NCBI RefSeq assembly: GCF_008370325.1
Contig: NZ_VNIP01000015.1
Location: 156,964 to 220,963 of the forward strand
DNA: 64,000 nucleotides
Source of the DNA: Martinezella tropici
GTDB lineage: Bacteria > Pseudomonadota > Alphaproteobacteria > Rhizobiales > Rhizobiaceae
Reading direction: 5' to 3'
A model generated the notes under the pieces. It saw only the letters and a list, made by a program, of their open reading frames with translations, was not told where the DNA came from and searched no databases. A program made the translations under genes and the position numbers. Below, one piece after another: positions 1 through 9,328 of this stretch. Position 1 is the first letter of the stretch; each line of letters begins with the position of its first letter.

Positions 1-1445
1 TCGGCGAGAACGGCGCAGGCAAGTCTACACTCGTGAAGATGCTGTTCGGCGTGCTCGAGCCGTCGCATGGGCAGATTATCTGGCAGGGACAGCCAGTTTT
101 GATCGATGCGCCCGGCACAGCGCGCAAGCTCGGCATCGGCATGGTGTTCCAGCATTTTTCCCTGTTCGAGGCGCTGACCGTCGCGGAAAATATTGCCCTT
201 TCGCTCGACAGCAATATCCCGCTCGCAAAAATTTCCGAGGAAGCCGCAAAGCTTTCGCGTGCCTATGGCCTGCCGCTCGATCCGAATGCGCATGTCGCCG
301 ATCTTTCGGTTGGCGAACGCCAGCGCATCGAGATCGTCCGCGCGCTTCTGCAGAATCCGAAGCTGATCATTCTTGATGAGCCAACCTCCGTTTTGACGCC
401 GCAGGAGGCCGACCGGCTGTTCGAGACGCTGTTCCAGCTGAGAGACGAGGGGCGCTCGGTGCTCTACATCAGCCATCGGCTGGAGGAAGTGCAGCGCATC
501 TGTTCGCGCGCCACCGTGCTGCGCCATGGCAAGGTGACAGGCGCCTGCGATCCGCGGCAGGAAACGACGGGCTCGCTTGCTCGCATGATGGTCGGCAGTG
601 ATGTCGCGAGCGTGCATCATGAAGGCCTGGACAAGAAAGGGGATATCCTCTTGGAAGTCGCGGGCCTTTCGGCGCCGGCGCGAACCCCCTTTGCCATGTC
701 GCTGAAGGATGTTTCCCTGCGCGTGCGTGCCGGTGAGGTGCTGGCGATTGCCGGTGTCGCCGGAAATGGCCAGGGCGAGCTGTTCGATGTCATTTCAGGT
801 GAATACACCGTTGCATCGGATAATCTCGTCCAGTTGCGCGGCAAGGCGGTGGGAGCCAAGGGCATCAATGCGCGCCGGCTGCTGGGCGCCGGTTTTGTGC
901 CGGAAGAGCGCCATGGTCACGCCGCCGTGTCGGCATTGAAGCTCTCCGACAATCTCGTGCTCGCCCGCAATCAGTCGGATCGCAAGGCGTTTCTGAGCGG
1001 GCGCTTCCTCAACATCATCAGGCATGGGGCGGTCAAGCAGGCGACGAAGCGGATCTGCGAGGCGATGGATGTGCGCAAGAGCGGCGAGGATCCGGCCGCC
1101 GGCGCGCTCTCCGGCGGCAATCTGCAGAAGTTCATCGTCGGCCGCGAGCTGGATCGTCAGCCGAGCGTTCTCGTCGTCAATCAGCCGACCTGGGGCGTGG
1201 ACGCGGGCGCCGCAAGTCGCATCCGCCAGGCACTCGTTGATCTTGCCCGCGACGGTTCGGCCGTGCTCGTCATCAGCCAGGACCTGGATGAGATTTTCGA
1301 GGTCGCGACCGATATCGCCGTGATCTCCGAAGGGCGGCTGTCGCCGTCCTATCCGGCAGGTGAGCTGACCCGCGAAAAGATCGGCCTGCTGATGGGCGGC
1401 CTGCATGAATCCAAGACGCATTCGGAGCCTGCTCATGCGCATTGA
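1..1445 (+). CDS. ABC transporter ATPase, BMP/nucleoside type (5' truncated)
   Basis: Energy-coupling subunit of an importer. It is a tandem two-domain ATPase of the nucleoside/sugar class and is cut by the window edge: codons from position 3 already encode the first Walker A (GENGAGKST), so the true start lies upstream of base 1. Counting from the GTG at 33, the first domain has signature LSVGE at 91-95 and Walker B LIILDEPT at 111-118. The second domain has the atypical P-loop GVAGNGQGE near 241-249, signature LSGGN, and VLVVNQPTWGVD, where Gln replaces the catalytic Glu. That is usual for the second domain of BMP-linked ATPases. The next permease starts inside its last codons. Two permeases and a BMP-family binding protein follow, so the likely substrate is a nucleoside or purine-like compound; the exact substrate is inference. 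Confidence 0.93.
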   Translation, partial: GENGAGKSTLVKMLFGVLEPSHGQIIWQGQPVLIDAPGTARKLGIGMVFQHFSLFEALTVAENIALSLDSNIPLAKISEEAAKLSRAYGLPLDPNAHVADLSVGERQRIEIVRALLQNPKLIILDEPTSVLTPQEADRLFETLFQLRDEGRSVLYISHRLEEVQRICSRATVLRHGKVTGACDPRQETTGSLARMMVGSDVASVHHEGLDKKGDILLEVAGLSAPARTPFAMSLKDVSLRVRAGEVLAIAGVAGNGQGELFDVISGEYTVASDNLVQLRGKAVGAKGINARRLLGAGFVPEERHGHAAVSALKLSDNLVLARNQSDRKAFLSGRFLNIIRHGAVKQATKRICEAMDVRKSGEDPAAGALSGGNLQKFIVGRELDRQPSVLVVNQPTWGVDAGAASRIRQALVDLARDGSAVLVISQDLDEIFEVATDIAVISEGRLSPSYPAGELTREKIGLLMGGLHESKTHSEPAHAH

Positions 1446-2520
1446 ACTTGAAAAGCGCCAGCAGGTCTCGAAGCTGTTCGGCTTCCTGTCGCCGTTGCTA
1501 GCCCTCGTCCTGGCGCTGATCGCCGGCACCATCATGTTCGCCGTCATGGGCAAGGATCCTGTCGAGGCGCTCGATGCCTTCTTTGTCGAGCCTCTGCTGG
1601 AGGTCTGGTCGCTGCACGAACTGGCGATCAAGGCCGGGCCATTGATTCTGATCGCCGTCGGCCTTTGCCTCTGCTACCGCTCCAACAATTGGAATATCGG
1701 CGCGGAAGGCCAGTTCACCATGGGAGCTGTCGCTGGATCCTTCATCCCGATCGTCTTCACCGATTGGCACTCGCCGTTGATCCTGCCTCTGATGCTGCTC
1801 GCCGGCGCCGTCGGCGGCGCGCTCTATGCTGCCATTCCGGCGCTCCTGAAGGCGCATTTCAATACCAATGAGATCCTGACAAGTCTGATGCTGGTCTATA
1901 TCGCGCAGCTCTTTTTGGATTGGCTGTCGCGCGGGCCATGGCGCGATCCCCAAGGTCACAATTTCCCGCAGAGCATCGATTTTGCCCCGGAAGCGGTGCT
2001 GCCGGCGATATGGGAAGATTCCGGGCGGGCGCATTGGGGCATCGTCTTTGCAGTGGTCGCGGCGATCCTTGCCTGGTTCCTGATGAAATATACGCTGAAG
2101 GGCTTTGAGATAACGGTACTCGGCCAATCGGCGCGGGCAGGGCGCTTTGCCGGTTTCTCCTCGAGGAAGATGGTCTGGTTTGCCTTCCTCTTCTCCGGTG
2201 CGCTGGCGGGATTGGCCGGCATATCCGAGGTTTCCGGTTCCATCGGCCATCTGCAGCCGGCGATCTCGCCGGGCTACGGTTTCACCGCCATCATCGTCGC
2301 CTTCCTCGCGCGCCTCAATCCGCTCGGAGCCATTCTCTCTGGCCTCGTATTGGCGCTGACCTATCTCGGCGGCGAGGCGGCGCAATTGTCGCCGGGTATC
2401 TCCGCCAAAGCGGCCAGCGTCTTCCAGGGCCTGCTGCTATTTTTCGTGCTCTCTTGCGACACGCTGATCTACTACAAGATCCGCCTGGTCTGGTCGCGGG
2501 TTCGGGGAGGTGCGGCATGA
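1435..2520 (+). CDS. ABC transporter permease, BMP/nucleoside type (first)
   Basis: Inner-membrane channel subunit, about 361 residues with many hydrophobic segments, of the BPD_transp_2 family (YufP-like). I chose the ATG at 1435 (MRIELEKRQQ) over the in-frame ATG at 1405: GGAG sits seven bases upstream, and the 1405 start would overlap the ATPase gene more deeply. The start overlaps the end of the ATPase gene by 11 bases and the stop overlaps the next permease (ATGA), so translation of the three is probably coupled. The segment with NNWNIGAEGQ matches the conserved cytoplasmic loop of this permease family. Confidence 0.92.
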   Translation: MRIELEKRQQVSKLFGFLSPLLALVLALIAGTIMFAVMGKDPVEALDAFFVEPLLEVWSLHELAIKAGPLILIAVGLCLCYRSNNWNIGAEGQFTMGAVAGSFIPIVFTDWHSPLILPLMLLAGAVGGALYAAIPALLKAHFNTNEILTSLMLVYIAQLFLDWLSRGPWRDPQGHNFPQSIDFAPEAVLPAIWEDSGRAHWGIVFAVVAAILAWFLMKYTLKGFEITVLGQSARAGRFAGFSSRKMVWFAFLFSGALAGLAGISEVSGSIGHLQPAISPGYGFTAIIVAFLARLNPLGAILSGLVLALTYLGGEAAQLSPGISAKAASVFQGLLLFFVLSCDTLIYYKIRLVWSRVRGGAA

Positions 2521-3437
2521 GTGTCTTTGAAGCCATCCTGCTCACCATCATCACCGCATCGACGCCGCTTGTCATCGCCGGCCTCGGCGAGCTGGTGGTG
2601 GAACGCTCGGGCGTGCTCAACCTTGGTGTCGAAGGCATGATGATCATCGGTGCGGTCGCCGCTTTCGTCGGGGCGCAGATGAGCGGATCACCCTATGTCG
2701 GCTTGCTGACCGGCATTATCGCGGGCGCGCTGTTTTCGTTGCTGTTCGGCTTCCTTACCCTGACGCTGGTGACGAACCAGGTCGCGACCGGCCTGGCGCT
2801 GACCATTCTCGGCCTCGGCCTTTCCGGCATGATCGGCGAGGGCTATGTCAGCGTGCCGGGCGTGCAGCTGCGCGAAATCATCTTCCCCTTTCTGTCGGAT
2901 ATTCCGTTGATCGGCTCGGTACTGTTCAAGCAGGATCTCACTTTTTATCTCTCGATTGCGCTGCTGATCGGCGTCAACTGGTTCCTGTTCCGCAGTCGTG
3001 CCGGCCTCAAGCTGCGCGCCGTGGGTGACAGCCATGGCTCGGCTCATGCGCTTGGCATCGACGTCATTCGCACGCGCTACCTCGCCGTCATGTTCGGCGG
3101 TGCCTGCGCCGGGCTTGCCGGTGCGCAGCTGTCGCTCGTTTACACGCCGCAATGGGTCGAGAACATGTCTGCCGGCCGTGGCTGGGTAACGCTGGCACTG
3201 GTGGTCTTCGCGTCCTGGCGGCCGATGCGCGTCATGGCTGGCGGCTATCTCTTCGGTGCCGTAACGATCCTGCAGTTCCATGCGCAGGGCTTCGGCATCG
3301 GCATTCCCTCGCAGTTCCTGTCGATGCTGCCCTATGCATCGACTATTGTGGTTCTCGTCATCATCTCTCAAAATCGCCGCGCGACCTTGATCAACACGCC
3401 AGCGTCGCTCGGCAAGGCCTTCGTTCCGGAACGCTGA
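2517..3437 (+). CDS. ABC transporter permease, BMP/nucleoside type (second)
   Basis: Second membrane subunit of the same importer, about 306 residues (YufQ-like). It starts at the ATGA that overlaps the stop of the preceding permease; a longer in-frame start at 2454 would lie inside that gene and is unlikely. The N-terminus is hydrophobic (MSVFEAILLTIITAS), and the motif ERSGVLNLGVEGMM is typical of this partner permease, where GVEG corresponds to GAEG in the first permease. It is followed after 48 bases by the binding-protein gene, which completes the ATPase-permease-permease-receptor order. Confidence 0.92.
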   Translation: MSVFEAILLTIITASTPLVIAGLGELVVERSGVLNLGVEGMMIIGAVAAFVGAQMSGSPYVGLLTGIIAGALFSLLFGFLTLTLVTNQVATGLALTILGLGLSGMIGEGYVSVPGVQLREIIFPFLSDIPLIGSVLFKQDLTFYLSIALLIGVNWFLFRSRAGLKLRAVGDSHGSAHALGIDVIRTRYLAVMFGGACAGLAGAQLSLVYTPQWVENMSAGRGWVTLALVVFASWRPMRVMAGGYLFGAVTILQFHAQGFGIGIPSQFLSMLPYASTIVVLVIISQNRRATLINTPASLGKAFVPER

Positions 3438-3485
3438 AGCCAGGAACCGGACGGATTTCATAGTGTCAAACCAACAGGGGTAACC

Positions 3486-4562
3486 ATGAAGAAACTAGCA
3501 CTCGCCCTCGCCACGACAGCCGCCGCCATCGTCGGCTTTGCGGCCGCTGCTGAAGCGGCGCCGACCAAGGTCTGCTTCGTCTATGTCGGCTCGCATACGG
3601 ATGGCGGTTATTCGCAGGCGCACGATCTCGGCCGTCAGCAGATCCAGAAGGAATTCGGCAACAAGATCGAGACGCCCTATCTCGAAAACGTGCCGGAAGG
3701 CCCGGATGCCGAGCGCGCCATCGAGCGTCTTGCCCGTTCTGGCTGCTCGCTGATCTTCTCCACCTCGTTCGGCTTCATGGACGCGACCGTCAAGGTTGCC
3801 GCCAAGTTCCCGAAGGTGAAGTTCGAGCATGCGACCGGGTTCAAGAGTGGCCCGAATCTCGCGACCTACAACTCGCGCTTCTATGAAGGCCGCTATATCC
3901 TCGGCCAGATCGCCGCCAAGACATCGAAGAATCATGGTGCCGCCTACATCGCTTCCTTCCCGATTCCGGAAGTGGTGATGGGTATCAACTCCTTCGAACA
4001 GGGCGCCCGTTCGATCGATCCGAGCTTCAAGCTGAAGGTGGTATGGGTCAACACCTGGTTCGACCCGGGCAAGGAAGCCGATGCCGCCAAGGCCATGGTC
4101 GACCAAGGTGTCGATATCCTGACGCAGCACACCGATACGACGGCGCCGATGCAGGTGGCTGAAGAGCGCGGCATCCATGCTTTCGGTCAGGCTTCCGACA
4201 TGATCAAGGCTGGCCCGAAGGCGCAGTTGACCGCCATCGTCGACACCTGGGGCAACTACTACTCCAAGCGCGTTCATGCGCTGCTCGATGGCACGTGGAA
4301 GTCCGAACAGAGCTGGGACGGCCTGAAGGACGGCATCCTGAAGATGGGCGACTATACGAACATGCCTGACGACGTGAAGAAGATGGCTCAGGAAACCGAA
4401 GCCAAGATCAAGTCGGGCGAGCTTGCTCCCTTCACCGGCCCCATCAACAAACAGGACGGTACGCCCTGGCTGAAGGCCGGCGAAAAGGCCGATGACGGCA
4501 CGCTGCTCGGCATGAACTTCTACATTGAAGGCGTGGACGACAAGCTGCCGGCTTCCAAGTAA
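3486..4562 (+). CDS. BMP family ABC transporter substrate-binding protein
   Basis: Periplasmic receptor of the importer encoded just upstream, 358 residues. It has a clear Sec signal peptide (MKKLALALATTAAAIVGF..., probably cleaved after AEA near residue 25). The family features visible are the N-terminal KVCFVYVG...DGGYSQAHD segment and a mid-protein DILTQHTDTTAP segment that lines the ligand cleft in BMP/PnrA proteins. A short run AGGGGTAA just before the ATG is the ribosome site. A strong terminator follows at 4586-4613 and closes the unit. Many rhizobial homologues are assigned to purines or nucleosides; that assignment is not proved here. Confidence 0.93.
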   Translation: MKKLALALATTAAAIVGFAAAAEAAPTKVCFVYVGSHTDGGYSQAHDLGRQQIQKEFGNKIETPYLENVPEGPDAERAIERLARSGCSLIFSTSFGFMDATVKVAAKFPKVKFEHATGFKSGPNLATYNSRFYEGRYILGQIAAKTSKNHGAAYIASFPIPEVVMGINSFEQGARSIDPSFKLKVVWVNTWFDPGKEADAAKAMVDQGVDILTQHTDTTAPMQVAEERGIHAFGQASDMIKAGPKAQLTAIVDTWGNYYSKRVHALLDGTWKSEQSWDGLKDGILKMGDYTNMPDDVKKMAQETEAKIKSGELAPFTGPINKQDGTPWLKAGEKADDGTLLGMNFYIEGVDDKLPASK

Positions 4563-4585
4563 TCGCGACCAAATAGGTAAAGTTG

Positions 4586-4613
4586 AAAAAGGGCGTCTCC
4601 AGCGCCCTTTTTT
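4586..4613 (+). terminator. Rho-independent terminator after the BMP transporter operon
   Basis: Ten-base arms AAAAAGGGCG (4586-4595) and CGCCCTTTTT (4603-4612) enclose a short loop and run into a T tract. It lies 24 bases after the binding-protein stop and separates this operon from the galactofuranose-type operon. Confidence 0.9.
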
Positions 4614-4704
4614 GTTGCGTTGCATCATCGAATGTCGATTTACAAAAGTATTACTATATGATTTTTTGACCGTGGCCTCAGGAGATGGCCTTTGGGAGAT
4701 AATC

Positions 4705-5667
4705 ATGAAATTTAAGACCGCACTCGTTAGTGCTACGATTCTCGCTGCCTGCATGTTCACATCGGCATCGGCTAAAGACCTGGTCGTCGGATTCTCGCAA
4801 ATCGGTTCGGAGTCTGGTTGGCGTGCGGCCGAAACGACCCTGACGAAGCAGGAAGCCAAGAAGCGCGGCATCGATCTGAAGTTCGCCGATGCGCAGCAGA
4901 AGCAGGAAAACCAGATCAAGGCGATCCGGTCCTTCATCGCGCAGGGCGTCGATGCGATCCTGCTGGCACCGGTCGTCGAGACCGGCTGGGATGCTGTCCT
5001 GAAGGAAGCCAAGGAAGCCAAGATCCCGGTCATTCTGCTTGACCGCACGGTTGCTGCACCGAAGGACCTTTATCTGACAGCTGTCACGTCCGACCTGGTT
5101 CATGAAGGCAAGGTCGCCGGTGAATGGCTCGTAAAGACGGTCGGCGACAAGAAGTGCAATATCGTCGAGTTGCAGGGCACGACCGGCTCCTCGCCGGCCA
5201 TCGCCCGCAAGAAGGGCTTCGAGGAAGGCATCAAGGGTCACGACAACCTGAAGATCGTTCGCAGCCAGACCGGCGATTTCACCCGCGCCAAGGGCAAGGA
5301 AGTCATGGAAAGCTTCCTGAAGGCTGAAAACGGCGGTAAGGATATCTGCGCGCTTTACGCCCATAACGACGATATGGCCGTCGGCGCTATTCAGGCGATC
5401 AAGGAAGCTGGCCTGAAGCCGGGCAAGGACATCCTGACCGTGTCGATCGATTCGGTTCCGGATCTCTTCAAGGCCATGGCTGCCGGTGAGGCGAACGCAA
5501 CCGTTGAGCTGACGCCGAACATGGCTGGTCCTGCCTTCGACGCGCTCGATGCCTATTTGAAGACAAAGAAAGAGCCGCCGAAGTGGATCCAGACGGAATC
5601 CAAGCTCTATACCCAGGCGGATGATCCGCAGAAGGTCTACGAGCAGAAGAAGGACCTCGGCTACTAA
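4705..5667 (+). CDS. ytfQ: Sugar ABC transporter substrate-binding protein, YtfQ-like (galactofuranose type)
   Basis: Periplasmic receptor of a CUT2 sugar importer, 320 residues from the ATG at 4705, preceded by GGGAG. The longer open frame reaches back into the previous terminator region and is not plausible. A Sec signal peptide (to SASA near residue 24) precedes the mature start KDLVVGFSQIGSESGWRAAE. That segment and QKQENQIKAIRSF, VVELQGT-like and ELTPNMAGPAFDAL are nearly the same as in E. coli YtfQ, which binds galactofuranose. The order receptor, double ATPase, permease, permease also matches ytfQ-ytfR-ytfT-yjfF. The substrate is inferred from family similarity. Confidence 0.92.
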   Translation: MKFKTALVSATILAACMFTSASAKDLVVGFSQIGSESGWRAAETTLTKQEAKKRGIDLKFADAQQKQENQIKAIRSFIAQGVDAILLAPVVETGWDAVLKEAKEAKIPVILLDRTVAAPKDLYLTAVTSDLVHEGKVAGEWLVKTVGDKKCNIVELQGTTGSSPAIARKKGFEEGIKGHDNLKIVRSQTGDFTRAKGKEVMESFLKAENGGKDICALYAHNDDMAVGAIQAIKEAGLKPGKDILTVSIDSVPDLFKAMAAGEANATVELTPNMAGPAFDALDAYLKTKKEPPKWIQTESKLYTQADDPQKVYEQKKDLGY

Positions 5668-5678
5668 GACGAAAGCCC

Positions 5679-5754
5679 ATCGCACCGGATCGGCAATGTC
5701 GCGCCGGTGCGATATCTTGTGCAAGATGCCGGCGCACCCACGGAATGCGCCGGC
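5679..5754 (+). repeat. Two tandem hairpins between ytfQ-like and ytfR-like genes
   Basis: The first stem has ten-base arms, ATCGCACCGG (5679-5688) and CCGGTGCGAT (5704-5713). The second has nine-base arms, GCCGGCGCA (5728-5736) and TGCGCCGGC (5746-5754). Neither has a T tract. Hairpins between a binding-protein gene and its transporter genes commonly protect the upstream mRNA and lower downstream expression; that role is inferred here. Confidence 0.75.
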
Positions 5755-5798
5755 TATCGCTTTCGCAATTTGATTCATTCCAAGGAAATTCGCGCTTC

Positions 5799-7322
5799 AT
5801 GGCTCACGACGTAGAGCGACTTCTGACGGCGACAGGTTTTTGTAAATATTTCCCCGGTTCGACCGCTCTCGATCATGTCGATTTCACATTGATGCGCGGC
5901 GAGGTCCATGCGCTTCTCGGCGAGAACGGTGCCGGAAAATCGACCCTGATCAAATGCATGACCGGCGCCTATCGCCGCGATGCGGGTACTCTGGTGCTCG
6001 ATGGGGCCGAGATCGATCCGCATGATACGCTTGCCGCTCAGAAGCTCGGTATCGGAACCGTCTACCAGGAAGTGAACCTGCTGCCCAATCTGAGCGTCGC
6101 GGAAAACTTGTTTCTGGGCCGCCAGCCGCGGCGGTTCGGGATGGTCAGCGGCCGCGTCATGAATAAGATGGCCAGAGATCTGCTGTCACAATATGGCCTG
6201 GATATCGATGTCAGCCGCCAGCTCGATCGCTTTTCGGTCGCCATTCAGCAGGTGATCGCCATCGCCCGCGCGGTCGATCTTTCCGGCAAGGTCCTCATTC
6301 TCGATGAGCCCACTGCGAGCCTGGATACGCATGAAGTCGAGATGCTGTTCGGCATCGTCAAGCGATTGAAACAGCGCGGGCTGGGAATTGTCTTCATCAC
6401 GCATTTCCTAGAGCAGGTTTACGAAATCTGCGATCGTATTACCGTTCTCCGCAACGGCCGGCTGGTCGGCACGCGCGATGCGAACGGTCTTCCGCGGCAG
6501 ACTCTGATCGCCATGATGCTTGGCCGCGAACTCGCCGAGACGGAAAGTACGATAAAGCAGAGCGAGACGGAAAGCGGCCCTGTCAGATATCACTTCACGA
6601 ATTTCGGCAAGCGCGGCAAGATCAAGCCTTTCGACATGGAGGTGCGCGTCGGCGAAGTTGTGGGCATTGCGGGCCTGCTTGGCTCAGGGCGGACGGAGAC
6701 CGCCGAAGTGCTCTTTGGCGTCGAGCGCGCCGACAGCGGCGAGGCGAAGATCGAAGGCAAGACTATTACGCTTTCCAGTCCGCGTGCGGCGATCAAGAGT
6801 GGCTTCGGCTTTTGCCCGGAAGACCGCAAGACCGATGGGATCATCGGTGATCTCTCGATACGCGAAAATATCGTCATGGCGCTGCAGGCAAGGCGGGGCT
6901 GGGCAAGGCCCTTGCCGCGCAGCGAGCAGAACGCCATCGCCGATCGCTACATCAAGGCGCTGGATATCCGCACGACCGACCGCGAAAAGCCGATCAGGCT
7001 CCTTTCAGGCGGTAACCAGCAGAAGGCAATCCTTGCGCGATGGCTGGCGACCAATCCGAGCTTCCTCATCCTGGATGAGCCGACGCGCGGCATCGATGTC
7101 GGTGCCCATGCGGAAATCATCCGCTTGATCGAGGATCTTTGCCGGCAGGGAATGTCCCTGGTGGTCATTTCATCCGAACTTGAGGAGCTTGTCGCCTATA
7201 GTTCGCGCGTCATCGTCCTGCGTGACCGCGAACATATTGCCGAGTTGGCCGGAAGTGAGATCACGGCCGGAAATATCGTCGAGGCCATCGCCACGGCTCA
7301 AAAGACGCGGGAGGACGCATGA
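5799..7322 (+). CDS. ytfR: Sugar ABC transporter ATP-binding protein, YtfR-like
   Basis: Tandem ATPase, 507 residues from the ATG at 5799 (MAHDVERLL); the upstream in-frame start at 5745 would lie within the second intergenic hairpin. The first domain has Walker A GENGAGKST and Walker B VLILDEPTASLD. Its signature region reads RFSVAIQQV, a degenerate LSGGQ typical of the first domain of CUT2 ATPases. The second domain has GLLGSGRTE in place of a P-loop, signature LLSGGNQQK and LILDEPTRGID. The stop overlaps the next gene as ATGA, which implies translational coupling. It powers the galactofuranose-type importer. Confidence 0.93.
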   Translation: MAHDVERLLTATGFCKYFPGSTALDHVDFTLMRGEVHALLGENGAGKSTLIKCMTGAYRRDAGTLVLDGAEIDPHDTLAAQKLGIGTVYQEVNLLPNLSVAENLFLGRQPRRFGMVSGRVMNKMARDLLSQYGLDIDVSRQLDRFSVAIQQVIAIARAVDLSGKVLILDEPTASLDTHEVEMLFGIVKRLKQRGLGIVFITHFLEQVYEICDRITVLRNGRLVGTRDANGLPRQTLIAMMLGRELAETESTIKQSETESGPVRYHFTNFGKRGKIKPFDMEVRVGEVVGIAGLLGSGRTETAEVLFGVERADSGEAKIEGKTITLSSPRAAIKSGFGFCPEDRKTDGIIGDLSIRENIVMALQARRGWARPLPRSEQNAIADRYIKALDIRTTDREKPIRLLSGGNQQKAILARWLATNPSFLILDEPTRGIDVGAHAEIIRLIEDLCRQGMSLVVISSELEELVAYSSRVIVLRDREHIAELAGSEITAGNIVEAIATAQKTREDA

Positions 7323-8347
7323 GCTCGCCAATCAAAACCTCCTTGCTTCGGCTGATGCCTCAGCTCATTGCACTCGCGGTTATTCTTCTCTTGAATTTCA
7401 TAATGTTCCCGCATTTCTTTCATCTGGAAGTTCAGAATGGAAGACTCTACGGAAGCTTGATAGACGTACTCAATCGTGGTGCGCCGGTAGCGCTGCTCGC
7501 CATCGGCATGACGCTGGTCATCGCCACGAAAGGCATCGATCTGTCCGTCGGCGCGGTCATTGCGATTTGCGGTGCCGTTGCGGCATCCTCGATCGTTGCC
7601 GGCTACTCGCTTTCCTATACGCTGATGTCGACGATCGGCGTCGGGCTGGCATGTGGGCTCTGGAACGGTTTCCTCGTCGCCGTACTCGATATCCAGCCGA
7701 TCATCGCAACGCTGGTGCTGATGGTGGCAGGCCGCGGCATCGCGCAATTGATCACTGAGGGCGCGATCCTCACCTTCAACAATGACGGACTTATCTTTCT
7801 TGGCAGCGGCTCGTTCGTTGCCCTGCCGATGCCGGTGGTGATTTGGCTTGTCGCTGCTCTTTTGGTGATCGCTTTGGTCCGGCGGACGGCTCTCGGAATG
7901 TTGGTCGAAGCCATCGGCATCAATCGCCGGGCAAGCACCTTGTCCGGTATCCGGACCCCGGTTCTGTTGATTGCGGTTTACGCATTGAGCGGCCTTTGTG
8001 CCTCCATCGCGGGTATCATCGTTACGGCCGACATCAAGGGTGCGGACGCCAATAATGCCGGTCTGTGGCTTGAGCTGGATGCGATCCTTGCGGTCGTGGT
8101 TGGCGGCAATTCGCTGCTCGGCGGTCGTTTCAGCATCGTCGGTTCGCTGATCGGCGCAATGATCATTCAATCGGTCAATACAGGCATCCTGCTCTCCGGC
8201 TTTCCGCCGGAATTCAACCTGGTGATCAAGGCGATTATCGTTATCGTCATTCTGGTCATCCAGTCTCCGGCGGTTCAATCCGCCACGTCATTCTTCTGGC
8301 GTCGCCGAGACGAGGGGCAGATGGTGCAAAAGGAGCAGGCAAAGTGA
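7319..8347 (+). CDS. ytfT: Sugar ABC transporter permease, YtfT-like
   Basis: Inner-membrane permease, 342 residues, BPD_transp_2 family, with repeated hydrophobic segments. The conserved motif GMTLVIATKGIDLSVGAV is characteristic of CUT2 permeases. It begins at the ATGA shared with the ATPase gene, and its stop overlaps the GTG start of the second permease. The last 20 residues are charged and probably cytoplasmic. Confidence 0.92.
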   Translation: MSSPIKTSLLRLMPQLIALAVILLLNFIMFPHFFHLEVQNGRLYGSLIDVLNRGAPVALLAIGMTLVIATKGIDLSVGAVIAICGAVAASSIVAGYSLSYTLMSTIGVGLACGLWNGFLVAVLDIQPIIATLVLMVAGRGIAQLITEGAILTFNNDGLIFLGSGSFVALPMPVVIWLVAALLVIALVRRTALGMLVEAIGINRRASTLSGIRTPVLLIAVYALSGLCASIAGIIVTADIKGADANNAGLWLELDAILAVVVGGNSLLGGRFSIVGSLIGAMIIQSVNTGILLSGFPPEFNLVIKAIIVIVILVIQSPAVQSATSFFWRRRDEGQMVQKEQAK

Positions 8348-9312
8348 ATTCGAAATATCTTCCGCTGCTTGCGACGATCCTCATCTTCATTCTGGCCTAT
8401 ATCGCCTGCGTGACGCAGTATCCGAATATGCTGTCGACGCGGGTGGTGGGCAACCTGTTGACCGATAACGCATTTTTAGGAATTGCCGCCGTAGGCATGA
8501 CCTTCGTCATCATCTCGGGCGGCATCGATCTGTCCATCGGCTCGATCATTGCCTTTACCGGTGTTTTCCTGGCCGTCATTCTGCGCGATACGGCGATCCA
8601 TCCGTTGATCGCATTCGTTCTTGCTCTTGTCATCACGACGATTTTTGGCGCCGGCATGGGTGCCATCATTCACTATCTCAGCATGCCGCCTTTCATCGTG
8701 ACGCTGGCCGGCATGTTTCTGGCGCGGGGCTTCGCCTTCGTGCTGTCCATCGACAGCATTCCGATCGAACACGATTTTTATTCGCAACTGAACGATCTCT
8801 GTTGGCTGATGCCCGGTGGCGGCCGGCTGACGCTGATCGGCGGCCTCATGTTGCTCGTCTTCGCCGGCGGCGTCGTCCTGGCTCACCGCACCCGTTTCGG
8901 CGCCAATGTCTATGCTTTGGGCGGCGGCGTGCCGACGGCCCAACTCATGGGCGTTCCTGTCGGCCGTACGACGATCCGGATCTACGCTTTGTCGGGCTTT
9001 CTCGCTGGTCTATCCGGAATCGTTTTTTCGATTTATACATCGGCTGGATATTCGCTTGCCACAGTTGGCGTTGAGCTTGACGCCATCGCTGCCGTGGTCA
9101 TAGGCGGAACACTGCTGACGGGAGGAGCGGGGTTCGTCGGGGGGACACTCATCGGAATTCTCATACAGGGCCTGATTCAGACCTACATCACCTTCGATGG
9201 AACGCTTTCCAGCTGGTGGACGAAGATATTGATCGGCTTATTGCTGTTTGCATTTATTCTGATGCAGAAGAGCCTTCTGCTGCTTTCCCGTTTCAATCGA
9301 CGGTACGTCTGA
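8344..9312 (+). CDS. yjfF: Sugar ABC transporter permease, YjfF-like
   Basis: Second permease of the importer, 322 residues. It starts at a GTG (8344) that overlaps the TGA of the preceding permease. It carries the CUT2 motif GMTFVIISGGIDLSIGSI and ends with a basic tail (SRFNRRYV). Presence of two distinct permeases is the feature that sets the Ytf/Yjf system apart from the Rbs system with one permease. A GntR regulator follows after 16 bases. Confidence 0.92.
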   Translation: MNSKYLPLLATILIFILAYIACVTQYPNMLSTRVVGNLLTDNAFLGIAAVGMTFVIISGGIDLSIGSIIAFTGVFLAVILRDTAIHPLIAFVLALVITTIFGAGMGAIIHYLSMPPFIVTLAGMFLARGFAFVLSIDSIPIEHDFYSQLNDLCWLMPGGGRLTLIGGLMLLVFAGGVVLAHRTRFGANVYALGGGVPTAQLMGVPVGRTTIRIYALSGFLAGLSGIVFSIYTSAGYSLATVGVELDAIAAVVIGGTLLTGGAGFVGGTLIGILIQGLIQTYITFDGTLSSWWTKILIGLLLFAFILMQKSLLLLSRFNRRYV

Positions 9313-9328
9313 GGGAAGGACAGAATGC

